DNA of 35,167 nt from an uncultured Muribaculaceae bacterium (GCA_910578805.1 CAJTRS010000011.1:1-35167), one strand, 5' to 3'; positions 6,675 through 15,129 are shown, counted from the stretch's first letter. A program made the numbers and translations. The notes: generated by a model from the letters alone, not told the origin.

Positions 6675-7457
6675 TTAAATAAATCTATCCTGAAGCACCG
6701 CATATACGGGTTCGAAAGAGGTAAGTATCTCGGCTTTGCCATCTATTACAGCCACAGTATGCTCATAATGGGCCGACGGCTTGCGGTCGCGGGTGCGACA
6801 AGTCCAGCCGTCACGCTCTATCACAATGTTCTTACTGCCGAGATTGATCATAGGCTCAATGGCTATACACATACCGTTGCGTATCACCGGCCCTGTTCCG
6901 CGGCGGCCATAATTGGGTACCTCGGGACTCTCATGCATCTTACGGCCTATACCGTGGCCGCACATCTCGCGAACCACACTATAGCCCCGCTGCTCGCAGT
7001 AAGTCTGCACCGCATTGGCAATGTCACCGATGCGGTTGCCCTCCCGGCAAGCCTCTATGCCTTTGTAAAGCGACTCTTTGGTTGTGCGGCACAAGGCATA
7101 GACCTCTTCGGAGATATCACCAACAGGAAATGTGTAACACATGTCGCCATTGAATCCGTCAAGTTCCACCACCACATCGGTGCCGATTATGTCCCCCTCG
7201 CGGAGTTCATAACCGGAGGGAAAACCATGAACCACCACCTCATTGACCTCACAGCACACGGCGCCGGGGAATCCCCCGTAGCCGAGACATGCTGCCTTTC
7301 CGCCGTTGTCGTGTATATATTCACGAGCTATGGCATCGACCTTGCGGGTAGTGACGCCGGGGGCCACCCACTTGGCGATTTCGCCAAGTGTGCTACTTAC
7401 CATGGCGCATGCGTTGCGCATTTTCTCTATCTCTTCCGGTGTCTTAAGATAAATCAT
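6675..7457 (-). CDS. map: methionine aminopeptidase, type I
   Basis: The enzyme removes the initiator methionine from nascent proteins using two divalent metal ions. All five metal ligands are visible: D94 (GTDVV), D105 (NGDMC), H169 (GHGIG), E201 (AIEP) and E232 (YEHTVAV). H77 in VVVHGFP matches the substrate-binding histidine. The 260 residues are near the E. coli length of 264. It follows secY after a 41-base gap and precedes infA, so it is probably translated from the operon message. Confidence 0.98.
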   Translation of the reverse strand: MIYLKTPEEIEKMRNACAMVSSTLGEIAKWVAPGVTTRKVDAIAREYIHDNGGKAACLGYGGFPGAVCCEVNEVVVHGFPSGYELREGDIIGTDVVVELDGFNGDMCYTFPVGDISEEVYALCRTTKESLYKGIEACREGNRIGDIANAVQTYCEQRGYSVVREMCGHGIGRKMHESPEVPNYGRRGTGPVIRNGMCIAIEPMINLGSKNIVIERDGWTCRTRDRKPSAHYEHTVAVIDGKAEILTSFEPVYAVLQDRFI

Positions 7458-7498
7458 TTATTGATCAATATGCAATAATAGGCTTTACTTCCGGATTA

Positions 7499-8839
7499 TC
7501 AATAAGCACTGCCTGTAGTGCGGCCTTTGATCTTGCCGTCTTTCATCAGGCCGTCATAACGGTGCATCAGCAAGTGGCTTTCGATCTGCTGGAGAGTGTC
7601 GAGCACCACACCAACCATAATCAGAAGCGATGTACCGCCGAAGAACTGGGCAAAACCCTGGCTTATGCCGAAGAAACGGGCAAATGCAGGAAGCACGGCT
7701 ACCACTCCGAGGAAAAGCGATCCGGGAAGTGTGATGCGCGAAAGTATCGAATCAAGATACTCGGCTGTCTTCTTTCCGGGCTTTACGCCAGGAATGAATC
7801 CGTTGTTACGCTTCATATCTTCGGCCATCTGGGTCGGACGCACGGTGATGGCTGTATAGAAATACGTGAATGCCACGATCATCAGGAAGTAAACCAGATT
7901 GTACCAGAATCCGTTGATATCGGCAAAAGCGGCAAAGAAACCGGAGCCGTCGGCACTCGCACCGAAACCGGCAAGAGTGATAGGCACAAACATGATAGCC
8001 TGGGCAAAAATGATAGGCATAACACCGGCAGCATTGACCTTCAGAGGTATATACTGACGGACACCACCGTATTGCTTGTTGCCCACGATACGCTTGGCAT
8101 ACTGCACAGGTACCTTACGTGTGCCCTGCACAAGAAGCACAGCGCCAACGGTAACGGCAAACAGCAATATGATCTCCACGAGGAACATCACAAGACCGCC
8201 CTGCGAACCGGTGGAACCGGGCATACGGCTTACGAATTCATAGAACATCGACTCAGGCAGACGGGCGATAATACCGATCAGGATTATGAACGAGATACCG
8301 TTGCCGATACCACGGTCTGTGATACGCTCGCCGAGCCACATGATGAACATCGAACCGGCTGCGAGCAACAGCGTCAGGTAAACCACCTGAAATCCCGACA
8401 TGCTACCGATCCCCCCGTACTGAGCCTGCATATTGAACAGATAAGCAGGAGCCTGGAGGCAGAGAATCAACACAGTCAGATAACGTGTGTACTGATTGAG
8501 TTTCTGACGTCCGCTTTCGCCTTCACGCTGCATCTTCTGGAACGAAGGAAGCACCATGCCCAATAGCTGGATCACAATCGATGCCGTAATGTAAGGCATG
8601 ATACCGAGGGCGAAAACCGAAGCGTGAGAAAAGGCACCACCGGAGAACATATCGAGAAGCTGCATCAGACCGCTTTTGTCAGTGAAATCCTGCAATGCGG
8701 TTATAGCGCCCGAATCGATACCCGGCAGAAGCACATAGCAACCGAGCCGGTACACAAGTACCAGCAAGAAGGTTACTTTGAGCCTCTGACGAAGTTCTTC
8801 GATAGACCATATATTTTTTATGGTTTGAATGAATCTCAT
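7499..8839 (-). CDS. secY: protein translocase subunit SecY
   Basis: SecY is the channel of the SecYEG translocon in the inner membrane. The 446 residues contain about ten hydrophobic segments, starting with the one around VTFLLVLVYRLGCYVLLPGI. Visible signatures include MLDMFSGGAFSHASVFALGIMPYI, around the plug and second membrane segment, and ERITDRGIGNGISFIILIGI. The cytosolic loop with VQGTRKVPVQYAKR and the C-terminal GTSLLIMVGVVLDTLQQIES are also typical. It is nine bases after rplO, its usual spc-operon partner. Confidence 0.99.
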   Translation of the reverse strand: MRFIQTIKNIWSIEELRQRLKVTFLLVLVYRLGCYVLLPGIDSGAITALQDFTDKSGLMQLLDMFSGGAFSHASVFALGIMPYITASIVIQLLGMVLPSFQKMQREGESGRQKLNQYTRYLTVLILCLQAPAYLFNMQAQYGGIGSMSGFQVVYLTLLLAAGSMFIMWLGERITDRGIGNGISFIILIGIIARLPESMFYEFVSRMPGSTGSQGGLVMFLVEIILLFAVTVGAVLLVQGTRKVPVQYAKRIVGNKQYGGVRQYIPLKVNAAGVMPIIFAQAIMFVPITLAGFGASADGSGFFAAFADINGFWYNLVYFLMIVAFTYFYTAITVRPTQMAEDMKRNNGFIPGVKPGKKTAEYLDSILSRITLPGSLFLGVVAVLPAFARFFGISQGFAQFFGGTSLLIMVGVVLDTLQQIESHLLMHRYDGLMKDGKIKGRTTGSAY

Positions 8840-8847
8840 TTTATTTT

Positions 8848-9294
8848 TTAGATTTTAGAGATTGAGCCACCTGCATCGACGATTGCCTTTTCAGCAGCTT
8901 TGGAGAAAGCGTTGGCCTCTACGGTAAGTGCGGTATTCACAGTACCCTTGGCAAGCACTTTCACTAATTGCTTACGCGAGATGAAGCCGGCCTGACGAAG
9001 CTCCTCGATGCCTACTTTCTGGAGACCTTTGGCCTCGGCGAGAGCAGCGATGTCAACGAGGTTGATGGCCTTGTATTCCACGCGATTGATGTTTTTAAAG
9101 CCATACTTGGGCAAACGGCGCTGGAGGGGCATCTGACCGCCTTCAAAACCTATTTTGCGGCTGTAACCGGAACGCGATTTGGCTCCTTTGTGACCGCGGG
9201 TAGATGTGCCGCCTTTACCGGAACCGGAACCACGACCTACACGAGTTTTAGCAGTCACTGAGCCTACAGCGGGGCGCAAATTATTTAATTCCAT
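8848..9294 (-). CDS. rplO: 50S ribosomal protein L15
   Basis: L15 is a late-assembly protein that threads into 23S rRNA. The 148 residues begin MELNNLRPAVGSVTAKTRVG. They contain the glycine-rich basic segment GRGSGSGKGGTSTRGHKGAK and the conserved GFEGGQMPLQRRLPKYGFKN. The C-terminal globular part ends VDAGGSISKI. It sits between rpmD and secY as in most bacteria. Confidence 0.99.
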   Translation of the reverse strand: MELNNLRPAVGSVTAKTRVGRGSGSGKGGTSTRGHKGAKSRSGYSRKIGFEGGQMPLQRRLPKYGFKNINRVEYKAINLVDIAALAEAKGLQKVGIEELRQAGFISRKQLVKVLAKGTVNTALTVEANAFSKAAEKAIVDAGGSISKI

Positions 9295-9323
9295 AGTAAT
9301 TCTGAATTGAACTGATTGATTTA

Positions 9324-9503
9324 TTAAGCGTTGGTCACTTCAACCAAGTGACGAACTCTGTTAACCATACCCATCACATCGGGAGTATCTTCTTTAACCA
9401 CGGTGTGATACATTTTCTTCAAGCCGAGAGCGTCAAGAGTGCGCTTCTGCACTGCCGGACAGTTGATACGGCTTTTAATTTGTTTGATTTTTATCTGTGC
9501 CAT
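9324..9503 (-). CDS. rpmD: 50S ribosomal protein L30
   Basis: A 59-codon ORF begins MAQIKIKQIKSRINCPAVQK and continues RTLDALGLKKMYHTVV, ending VRHLVEVTNA. The L30 family signature of RTL..LGL followed by V......GM.. .V.HLV is present. The length is typical. It fills the gap between rpsE and rplO, with a 14-base spacer to rpsE, which is the conserved spc-operon order. Confidence 0.97.
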   Translation of the reverse strand: MAQIKIKQIKSRINCPAVQKRTLDALGLKKMYHTVVKEDTPDVMGMVNRVRHLVEVTNA

Positions 9504-9517
9504 ATTGGTATGAAAGA

Positions 9518-10036
9518 TTAACCGTTAAACACTTTTTCTACTGACACTCCGCGGTTCTGTGCCACCTGAGCCGGCGAACGCATTTCGTCAAGAGCGGCAA
9601 TGGTAGCTTTCACAAGATTGTGAGGGTTGGAAGAGCCTTTGGATTTGGCGAGCACGTCGGTTATACCCACGCTCTCAAGCACGGCACGCATGGCACCGCC
9701 GGCCTTCACACCTGTACCGTGGGAAGCAGGCTTGAGAATCACACGCGAACCGCCGAACTTGGCAAACTGTTCGTGAGGTATGGTACCCTTGTGCACGGGA
9801 ACACGGATCAGATTCTTCTTGGCAGCTTCAACACCCTTGGCGATAGCTGCGGTTACTTCATTGGCCTTGCCGAGACCCCAGCCCACGATGCCGTCCTCGT
9901 TACCTACCACTACGATAGCGGCAAAAGTAAACGTACGTCCACCCTTGGTTACTTTGGTCACACGGTTGATGGCCACCAGGCGATCCTTCAACTCGATATC
10001 GTTGGTCGATTTTACTCTATTATTTCTTTTTGCCAT
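9518..10036 (-). CDS. rpsE: 30S ribosomal protein S5
   Basis: S5 helps keep decoding accurate and lies at the mRNA entry side. The 172-residue protein has the N-terminal double-stranded RNA-binding domain (AINRVTKVTKGGRTFTFAAI, GNEDGIVGWGLGKA) and the C-terminal domain with ILKPASHGTGVKAGGAMR and SNPHNLVKATIAAL. It starts six bases after rplR. No changes are obvious in the loop linked to spectinomycin resistance (VTKGGRT). Confidence 0.99.
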   Translation of the reverse strand: MAKRNNRVKSTNDIELKDRLVAINRVTKVTKGGRTFTFAAIVVVGNEDGIVGWGLGKANEVTAAIAKGVEAAKKNLIRVPVHKGTIPHEQFAKFGGSRVILKPASHGTGVKAGGAMRAVLESVGITDVLAKSKGSSNPHNLVKATIAALDEMRSPAQVAQNRGVSVEKVFNG

Positions 10037-10042
10037 GATTTC

Positions 10043-10384
10043 TTAAAATTTAAGACCGCCGTTGCGTGCGGCATCAGCCAATGATTTTACTCGACCGTGG
10101 AACAGATAACCGTTACGGTCAAACACCACTTCGTTAATACCGGCAGCCAGCGCTTTCTGGGCAATAGCCTCACCTACCTTAGCGGCGATTTCGATTTTGG
10201 TTCCGTTTTCGATGCCTTTTGATGATGCGGCAGCTAATGTCTTGCCGGCCAGGTCATCGATGAGCTGTACGTAGATCTGCTTGTTGCTACGGAACACCGT
10301 CATGCGGGGACGGGCTGCAGTGCCCGATATTTTACCGCGGATACGGGTTTTGATTTTATTTCTTCTTTGTATCTTGGAGATCAT
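10043..10384 (-). CDS. rplR: 50S ribosomal protein L18
   Basis: L18 binds 5S rRNA and anchors it in the central protuberance. The 113 residues begin MISKIQRRNKIKTRIRGKI and include the conserved RPRMTVFRSNKQIYVQLIDD and FDRNGYLFHGRVKSLADAAR. It lies 17 bases after rplF and 6 bases before rpsE, as in other spc operons. Confidence 0.99.
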   Translation of the reverse strand: MISKIQRRNKIKTRIRGKISGTAARPRMTVFRSNKQIYVQLIDDLAGKTLAAASSKGIENGTKIEIAAKVGEAIAQKALAAGINEVVFDRNGYLFHGRVKSLADAARNGGLKF

Positions 10385-10401
10385 GATTACTTCAGTTAAA
10401 A

Positions 10402-10956
10402 TTATTTAGCACTTGCCGACTTACCGGATTTGCGGCGAATAATTTCACCAACGAATTTGATACCTTTGCCCTTGTAAGGTTCAGGCTTGCGGAGTGAGCG
10501 TATCTTGGCACATACCTGTCCAAGGAGCTGCTTGTCATCGCTTTCGAGAATGATAAGGGGATTCTTGTTACGCTCGCTCTTGGTCTCGACTTTGATCTCC
10601 GGGGGAAGCTTGATATATATGGCGTGAGAGTAACCGAGCGAAAGTTCAAGCACCTGACCGGTGGAGTTCGCGCGGTAACCTACACCTACTAATTCCATTT
10701 CCTTGCGATAGCCGGTAGAAACACCTACAACCATATTGTGAATCAAAGCGCGATACAGACCGTGCTGGGCGCGGTGCTCGCGATCGTCCGACGGACGGGT
10801 CAAAGTAAGGTGACCGTCCTCGATGTTCACTGTAAGGTCGGGGTTAATGGCTTGCGAAAGTTCGCCCTTGGGGCCTTTTACTGTCACTATGTTGTTATCC
10901 ACTTTCACGGTCACACCGGCAGGGATTTCAATGGGGGCTTTACCTATTCTTGACAT
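10402..10956 (-). CDS. rplF: 50S ribosomal protein L6
   Basis: L6 lies near the factor-binding site of the large subunit. The 184-residue product has two repeats of the L6 fold. The N-terminus MSRIGKAPIEIPAGVTV and the signature KPEPYKGKGIKFVGEIIRRK near the C-terminus are both diagnostic. A short basic tail (RRKSGKSASAK) ends the protein. It is preceded by rpsH with a 19-base spacer that includes AGGAGG on the minus strand just upstream of the ATG, an unusually good Shine-Dalgarno for this genome. Confidence 0.99.
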   Translation of the reverse strand: MSRIGKAPIEIPAGVTVKVDNNIVTVKGPKGELSQAINPDLTVNIEDGHLTLTRPSDDREHRAQHGLYRALIHNMVVGVSTGYRKEMELVGVGYRANSTGQVLELSLGYSHAIYIKLPPEIKVETKSERNKNPLIILESDDKQLLGQVCAKIRSLRKPEPYKGKGIKFVGEIIRRKSGKSASAK

Positions 10957-10975
10957 TTCTGTATCCTCCTATGAA

Positions 10976-11374
10976 TTAATAAACATAACACAGTACTTCG
11001 CCGCCGATCTTCTTGTCGCTGGCTTCCTTGTTGGTCATTACACCCTGGGAAGTGGACAGAATGGCGATACCAAGTCCATTTAACACTCGCGGCATATCTT
11101 TATAGCCGGTATATTGGCGAAGACCCGGACGGGACACGCGCTTGAGGCTCTTGATGGCGTTTACGCGGTCAACGGGGTCATACTTCAAGGCGATCTTGAT
11201 GATGCCTGCGGGGGTTTCACCCTCTATAAACTTGTAATTAAGAATATAGCCTTGTTCAAAAAGAATCTTCGTGATTTCTTTTTTCAAGTTTGAGGCGGGA
11301 ATCTCCACCACTCGGTGGTTGGCTTTGATAGCGTTCCTCAATCTTGTCAGATAATCTGCTATGGGATCTGTCAT
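10976..11374 (-). CDS. rpsH: 30S ribosomal protein S8
   Basis: S8 is a primary 16S rRNA binder (helix 21) and represses the spc operon in E. coli. The 132 residues begin MTDPIADYLTRLRNAIKANH and end in the conserved RVLNGLGIAILSTSQGVMTNKEA and GGEVLCYVY. The gene follows a 120-base structured spacer after rpsN. That is much longer than neighbouring spacers and carries a stem like the S8 rRNA site, described separately. Confidence 0.99.
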   Translation of the reverse strand: MTDPIADYLTRLRNAIKANHRVVEIPASNLKKEITKILFEQGYILNYKFIEGETPAGIIKIALKYDPVDRVNAIKSLKRVSRPGLRQYTGYKDMPRVLNGLGIAILSTSQGVMTNKEASDKKIGGEVLCYVY

Positions 11375-11494
11375 TTTTGAAATTGTTTAAATTGATTCGG
11401 CATTCCGAACAATATTTAATACTGCGTGTAATATCCTGTGGGGGAGTTACAACTTTTTATTATAAATTGCGGTTCGTGCGTGAAGTTTCCGGCA
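11375..11494 (-). ncRNA. structured rpsN-rpsH spacer, candidate S8-binding leader
   Basis: No ORF is visible. As minus-strand RNA, 11450-11428 folds as GUAA + C + UCC, a CCCACA loop, then GGA + UA + UUAC. This gives a 4-bp outer and a 3-bp inner stem split by a C / UA internal loop. From memory, the S8 site in 16S helix 21 of E. coli has AAGUC on one side and GAUAC on the other; here the sides read AACUC and GAUAU. A second hairpin (11409-11396, UUCGG AAUG CCGAA) stands 22 bases before the rpsH start. Placement directly before the S8 gene supports an autogenous site, but this is inference. Confidence 0.4.
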
Positions 11495-11764
11495 TTACCA
11501 GCTTGCTTTCTTCACACCGGGTATCAGACCGGCTGAAGCCATTTCGCGGAACTGGATACGGGAGAGACCGAACTGACGCATATAGCCCTTGGGACGGCCG
11601 GTGATGCTGCAACGGTTGTGCAGACGTACACTCGAAGCGTTCTTGGGCAGGAGCTGCAGAGCTTCATAGTCGCCGGCTTCCTTGAGGGCAGCTTTCTTGG
11701 CGGCATATTTGGCTACGAGTTTGGCTCTCTTCACCTCACGGGCTTTCATTGATTCTTTTGCCAT
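11495..11764 (-). CDS. rpsN: 30S ribosomal protein S14, zinc-independent type
   Basis: S14 is in the head of the 30S subunit. The 89-residue protein begins MAKESMKAREVKRAKLVAKY and has the conserved RCSITGRPKGYMRQFGLSRI. It carries only one cysteine, so the zinc-binding CxxC pairs of the short 61-residue form are absent. This is the long, zinc-free form. It lies 14 bases after rplE. Confidence 0.99.
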   Translation of the reverse strand: MAKESMKAREVKRAKLVAKYAAKKAALKEAGDYEALQLLPKNASSVRLHNRCSITGRPKGYMRQFGLSRIQFREMASAGLIPGVKKASW

Positions 11765-11778
11765 AGGTATTGCAATAA

Positions 11779-12327
11779 TTATTTAGCGTTTTTGAAAGGA
11801 AGACCAAAGAGCTTGAGCAGAGCGTAACCTTCTTCGTCGGTATTGGCCGAGGTAACGAAAGTGATGTTCATACCCAGAAGCTTGCTGATTGAATCGATAT
11901 TGATTTCAGGGAAGATGATCTGCTCGGTGATGCCGAGTGTATAGTTGCCACGGCCGTCAAGCTTACCTTCGATACCCTTGAAGTCACGGATACGGGGAAG
12001 AGCCACGCGGATCAGTCTTTCCAAAAACTCATACATCTTGTCGCGACGAAGTGTCACCATCACGCCCACGGGCATTTTCTTACGAAGCTTGAAGTTGGAG
12101 ATATCCTTCTTTGACAGTGTGGCAACGGCTTTCTGACCGGTGATGGCAGTAAGCTCGTTGATAGCTGTCTCGATGATTTTCTTGTCCTGAGTAGCTTCGC
12201 CGAGACCCTGATTGATAACAATCTTCTTGAGGCGGGGCACCTGCATTACAGTGGTGTAGTTAAATTCTTTCTCAAGAGCGGGTACAATGCGCTCGATATA
12301 GTCTTTCTTAAGTGTCGTGGTGCTCAT
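11779..12327 (-). CDS. rplE: 50S ribosomal protein L5
   Basis: L5 binds 5S rRNA and touches the P-site tRNA. The 182 residues include the signatures VPRLKKIVINQGLGEA, LRKKMPVGVMVTLRRDKMYEFL, and RDFKGIEGKLDGRGNYTLGI. The C-terminus ends FGLPFKNAK. Its ATG shares one base with the stop of rplX (TAATG), which suggests translational coupling. Confidence 0.99.
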   Translation of the reverse strand: MSTTTLKKDYIERIVPALEKEFNYTTVMQVPRLKKIVINQGLGEATQDKKIIETAINELTAITGQKAVATLSKKDISNFKLRKKMPVGVMVTLRRDKMYEFLERLIRVALPRIRDFKGIEGKLDGRGNYTLGITEQIIFPEINIDSISKLLGMNITFVTSANTDEEGYALLKLFGLPFKNAK

Positions 12328-12647
12328 TACTTAATCTCCTCTCCTGATTTTTTAGCGTATCTTACTAATTTGCCTTCTGCATTCAAGCGACGGCCAATGC
12401 GGGTAGGCTTACCTGATTTGGGGTCGAGAACGCTGAGATTCGAAATATGAATGGGTGCCTCCATCTTCACAAGGCCACCCTGAGGGTGCTGTGCATTGGG
12501 CTTGGTGGCTTTGGTTACCATGTTCACGCCTTCGACCACGGCGGTGCCTTTGGTCACGAGGACCTTAAGCACACGACCGGTCTTACCGCGGTCTTCGCCG
12601 CTGCGCACATATACGGTATCGCCTTTTTTAATATGTAATTTAGTCAT
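12327..12647 (-). CDS. rplX: 50S ribosomal protein L24
   Basis: L24 starts 50S assembly by binding the 5' end of 23S rRNA. The 106 residues begin MTKLHIKKGDTVYVRSGEDR with a KOW motif (KGDTVYVRSGEDRGKTGRVL) and later show the conserved EGVNMVTKATKPNAQHPQGG. The stop overlaps the rplE start by one base. It follows rplN after 24 bases. Confidence 0.99.
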   Translation of the reverse strand: MTKLHIKKGDTVYVRSGEDRGKTGRVLKVLVTKGTAVVEGVNMVTKATKPNAQHPQGGLVKMEAPIHISNLSVLDPKSGKPTRIGRRLNAEGKLVRYAKKSGEEIK

Positions 12648-12671
12648 TACTTACTTGATTGTTTTTGTAGG

Positions 12672-13037
12672 TTAAAGTACTTCAGGTGCGAGCGACACAA
12701 TCTTCATGTTTGTGGCACGGAGTTCACGGGCTACCGGACCGAAGATACGGGTGCCGCGGAGCTCACCGGCATTGTTCAATAACACACAAGCATTGTCGTC
12801 GAAGCGGATATAGCTACCGTCGGGACGGCGGATCTCTTTCTTGGTGCGCACTACGACTGCTTTCGACACAGTACCTTTCTTTACGTCGGACGAGGGGATC
12901 ACGCTCTTTACCGACACCACGATGATGTCACCGACAGAAGCGTAACGACGACCGGTACCGCCAAGCACATGTATGCACAGGGCTTCTTTGGCTCCGCTGT
13001 TGTCAGCAACGGTTAAACGGCTTTCAGTCTGTATCAT
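12672..13037 (-). CDS. rplN: 50S ribosomal protein L14
   Basis: L14 contacts 23S rRNA and forms an intersubunit bridge. The 121 residues begin MIQTESRLTVADNSGAKEAL and include GDIIVVSVKSVIPSSDVKKG, VVVRTKKEIRRPDGSYIRFD and ARELRATNMKIVSLAPEVL. All are standard for the family. It lies six bases after rpsQ. Confidence 0.99.
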   Translation of the reverse strand: MIQTESRLTVADNSGAKEALCIHVLGGTGRRYASVGDIIVVSVKSVIPSSDVKKGTVSKAVVVRTKKEIRRPDGSYIRFDDNACVLLNNAGELRGTRIFGPVARELRATNMKIVSLAPEVL

Positions 13038-13043
13038 ATCTTA

Positions 13044-13301
13044 TTACTTAACTTTTTCGATTATTTCTACTAATCTCCATCTTTTGGTTTTGCTCAGCGG
13101 ACGAGTCTCCATCAGCTTCACAGTATCGCCGACACTGCACTCGTTCTTTTCATCATGGGCATGATATTTTTTTGTCTTGTTGACAAATTTGCCGTAGATG
13201 GGGTGCTTTTCTTTCCATTTTACCATTACGGTAATGGTTTTATCACCCTTATTGCTCGACACAACCCCAATACGTTCTTTTCTTAAATTTCTCTTTTCCA
13301 T
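13044..13301 (-). CDS. rpsQ: 30S ribosomal protein S17
   Basis: S17 is a primary 16S rRNA binder with an OB fold. The 85 residues begin MEKRNLRKERIGVVSSNKGD and contain the signature KTITVMVKWKEKHPIYGKFV, followed by the GDTVKLMETRPLSKTKRWRL region. It lies 12 bases after rpmC. Confidence 0.99.
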   Translation of the reverse strand: MEKRNLRKERIGVVSSNKGDKTITVMVKWKEKHPIYGKFVNKTKKYHAHDEKNECSVGDTVKLMETRPLSKTKRWRLVEIIEKVK

Positions 13302-13313
13302 TAGTCCTTGGGA

Positions 13314-13511
13314 TTATTTATTGTTAAGCTCGCGCTGACGCAACTCTGTCTTTACGCGTGCAATGTTTTTACGGTCAGCCGTAATTTTTGCCGGATTATC
13401 TATAGGAGATATGGAGTGGTTGATCTTCAACTGTGCATATTCCTTTTCCATCTGATCAAGGCGATCTTTCAAATCCTGCGTGCTTACTTCTTTGAATGTT
13501 TCCTTTTTCAT
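13314..13511 (-). CDS. rpmC: 50S ribosomal protein L29
   Basis: L29 lies at the peptide exit tunnel, where chaperones and SRP dock. The 65 residues form a helical hairpin. They begin MKKETFKEVSTQDLKDRLDQ and contain NPAKITADRKNIARVKTELR, the family signature. It lies six bases after rplP. Confidence 0.98.
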   Translation of the reverse strand: MKKETFKEVSTQDLKDRLDQMEKEYAQLKINHSISPIDNPAKITADRKNIARVKTELRQRELNNK

Positions 13512-13517
13512 AATTCT

Positions 13518-13949
13518 TTACACGTTTTGTGAAGGATCATAATCGCGACGTACGATAAACTTGGTGGTTACGGGAAGCTTCTGTGCGGCCAGACGGAGTG
13601 CCTCCTTGGCTATGTCAAAGCTTACACCTTCCACTTCTATGATTACGCGGCCGGGAGTAACGGGAGCCACGAACCCTTCGGGAGCACCTTTACCTTTACC
13701 CATTCGCACTTCGGCGGGTTTCTTGGTGATGGGCTTGTCGGGGAATATTCTGATCCATATCTGACCTTGACGCTGCATGTAACGGGTCACCGCGATACGA
13801 GCCGCCTCAATCTGGCGACCGGTAATCCATTTAGACTCCAGAGTCTTTATGCCAAACGAACCAAAGGCCAACTGGTTGCCGCGCTGAGCGTTGCCTTTCA
13901 TACGGCCTTTTTGCTGGCGGCGGAATTTAGTTTTCTTAGGTTGTAACAT
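13518..13949 (-). CDS. rplP: 50S ribosomal protein L16
   Basis: L16 helps position A-site tRNA. The 143 residues begin MLQPKKTKFRRQQKGRMKGN and show the conserved GSFGIKTLESKWITGRQIEA, RIFPDKPITKKPAEVRMGKG and RLAAQKLPVTTKFIVR. The order rpsC-rplP-rpmC-rpsQ matches the standard S10 operon. Confidence 0.99.
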   Translation of the reverse strand: MLQPKKTKFRRQQKGRMKGNAQRGNQLAFGSFGIKTLESKWITGRQIEAARIAVTRYMQRQGQIWIRIFPDKPITKKPAEVRMGKGKGAPEGFVAPVTPGRVIIEVEGVSFDIAKEALRLAAQKLPVTTKFIVRRDYDPSQNV

Positions 13950-13969
13950 CTTAATGTCTTTGAGGTGGT

Positions 13970-14713
13970 TTAACGATTGGTTTTAGGCTTGCGGCTCAAT
14001 CCACGGCCGGCACCGCCACGTGATCCGTGACCGCCGCTCATACGGCTGTCCTTGCCGGTGTTGGTGAACTGGGGAGCCAGATCGCGCTTGCCATATACTT
14101 CACCGCGGCATATCCATACCTTCACGCCGATAACACCCACTTTTGTGTGAGCTTCGACCAAAGCATAGTCAATGTCCGCACGGAGTGTGTGCAGCGGAGT
14201 ACGACCCTCCTTAAACATTTCCGAACGCGCCATTTCAGCTCCGTTCAGACGACCGCTCACCTGCACCTTGATACCTTCGGCACCGCTGCGCATAGTAGAT
14301 GCGACAGCCATTTTCACTGCACGACGATAGGCGATCTTTCCTTCGATCTGCCGGGCGATGGTGCTTGCCACGATCTGCGCATCGAGTTCCGGACGCTTTA
14401 CTTCGAAGATATTGATCTGAACGTCCTTGTCGGTGATCTTCTTGAGCTCTTCCTTGAGTTTGTCAACCTCGGAACCGCCCTTGCCTATGATCAGACCGGG
14501 ACGCGAAGTGCATACGGTGATGGTTATTAACTTGAAATTACGTTCGATCACTATGCGCGACACACTTGATTTTGCAAGACGCACATTGAGATATTTGCGG
14601 AGTTTGGAATCTTCCAAAAGGGTATCGCCGTATTTTTTACCGCCGAACCAGTTAGAGTCCCAACCGCGAATTACGCCTAAGCGATTGCTTATTGGATTAA
14701 CTTTCTGTCCCAT
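13970..14713 (-). CDS. rpsC: 30S ribosomal protein S3
   Basis: S3 forms part of the mRNA entry tunnel. The 247 residues begin MGQKVNPISNRLGVIRGWDS. The KH domain carries the RNA-binding loop RPGLIIGKGGSEVDKLKEEL. The C-terminal domain contains ISGRLNGAEMAR-like QVSGRLNGAEMARSEMFKEG. A glycine- and arginine-rich tail (GGHGSRGGAGRGLSRKPKTN) extends past the usual end and is common in related genera. It lies 14 bases after rplV. Confidence 0.99.
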   Translation of the reverse strand: MGQKVNPISNRLGVIRGWDSNWFGGKKYGDTLLEDSKLRKYLNVRLAKSSVSRIVIERNFKLITITVCTSRPGLIIGKGGSEVDKLKEELKKITDKDVQINIFEVKRPELDAQIVASTIARQIEGKIAYRRAVKMAVASTMRSGAEGIKVQVSGRLNGAEMARSEMFKEGRTPLHTLRADIDYALVEAHTKVGVIGVKVWICRGEVYGKRDLAPQFTNTGKDSRMSGGHGSRGGAGRGLSRKPKTNR

Positions 14714-14727
14714 TGTAGGTGTCTTGA

Positions 14728-15129
14728 TTATTTAGCGTTATCAATAGTGTCCACGATAAGGGTTACGTGGTTAGCACGTTTGCGAATACGGTAACCTCTA
14801 CCCTGAGGTGCCGGACGGAGGCGCTTGAGCATGGGAGCGCAGTTCACATAAATTGTGCTTACGCAAAGCATGCCTGATTCGGCCTTCTGTTCATTTTTAG
14901 CTTCCCAGTTGGCGATAGCCGAACGCAACAGCTTCTCGAGCTTTGCGGCGGCTTCCTTGTTTGAGAATTTCAATATACCAAGCGCGCGGAACACTTCCAC
15001 CCCACGGATCATGTCGGCAACAAGACGCATCTTGCGGGGCGACGAGGGGACATTGGTAAGTTTGGCAAAAGCCACGTTCTTACGCGCTTCCTTAATTTTA
15101 TCGGCGGATTGTCTTTTTCTTACACCCAT
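14728..15129 (-). CDS. rplV: 50S ribosomal protein L22
   Basis: L22 lines the peptide exit tunnel. The 133 residues contain KLTNVPSSPRKMRLVADMIR, the conserved EKLLRSAIANWEAKNEQK region and the beta-hairpin end with RPAPQGRGYRIRKRANHVT. The N-terminus MGVRKRQSADKIKEARKNVA is slightly longer than in E. coli. It is 43 bases from rpsS. Confidence 0.99.
   Translation of the reverse strand: MGVRKRQSADKIKEARKNVAFAKLTNVPSSPRKMRLVADMIRGVEVFRALGILKFSNKEAAAKLEKLLRSAIANWEAKNEQKAESGMLCVSTIYVNCAPMLKRLRPAPQGRGYRIRKRANHVTLIVDTIDNAK

Noticed and set aside
6537..7478. A 313-codon plus-strand ORF spanning infA and map antisense
   Set aside because: It crosses two conserved minus-strand genes and their spacer. 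No motif is seen.
7562..8566. A 334-codon plus-strand ORF opposite secY
   Set aside because: It lies wholly on the opposite strand of secY, its translation is rich in His, Arg and Thr in a pattern typical of antisense reading, and it has no recognisable motif.
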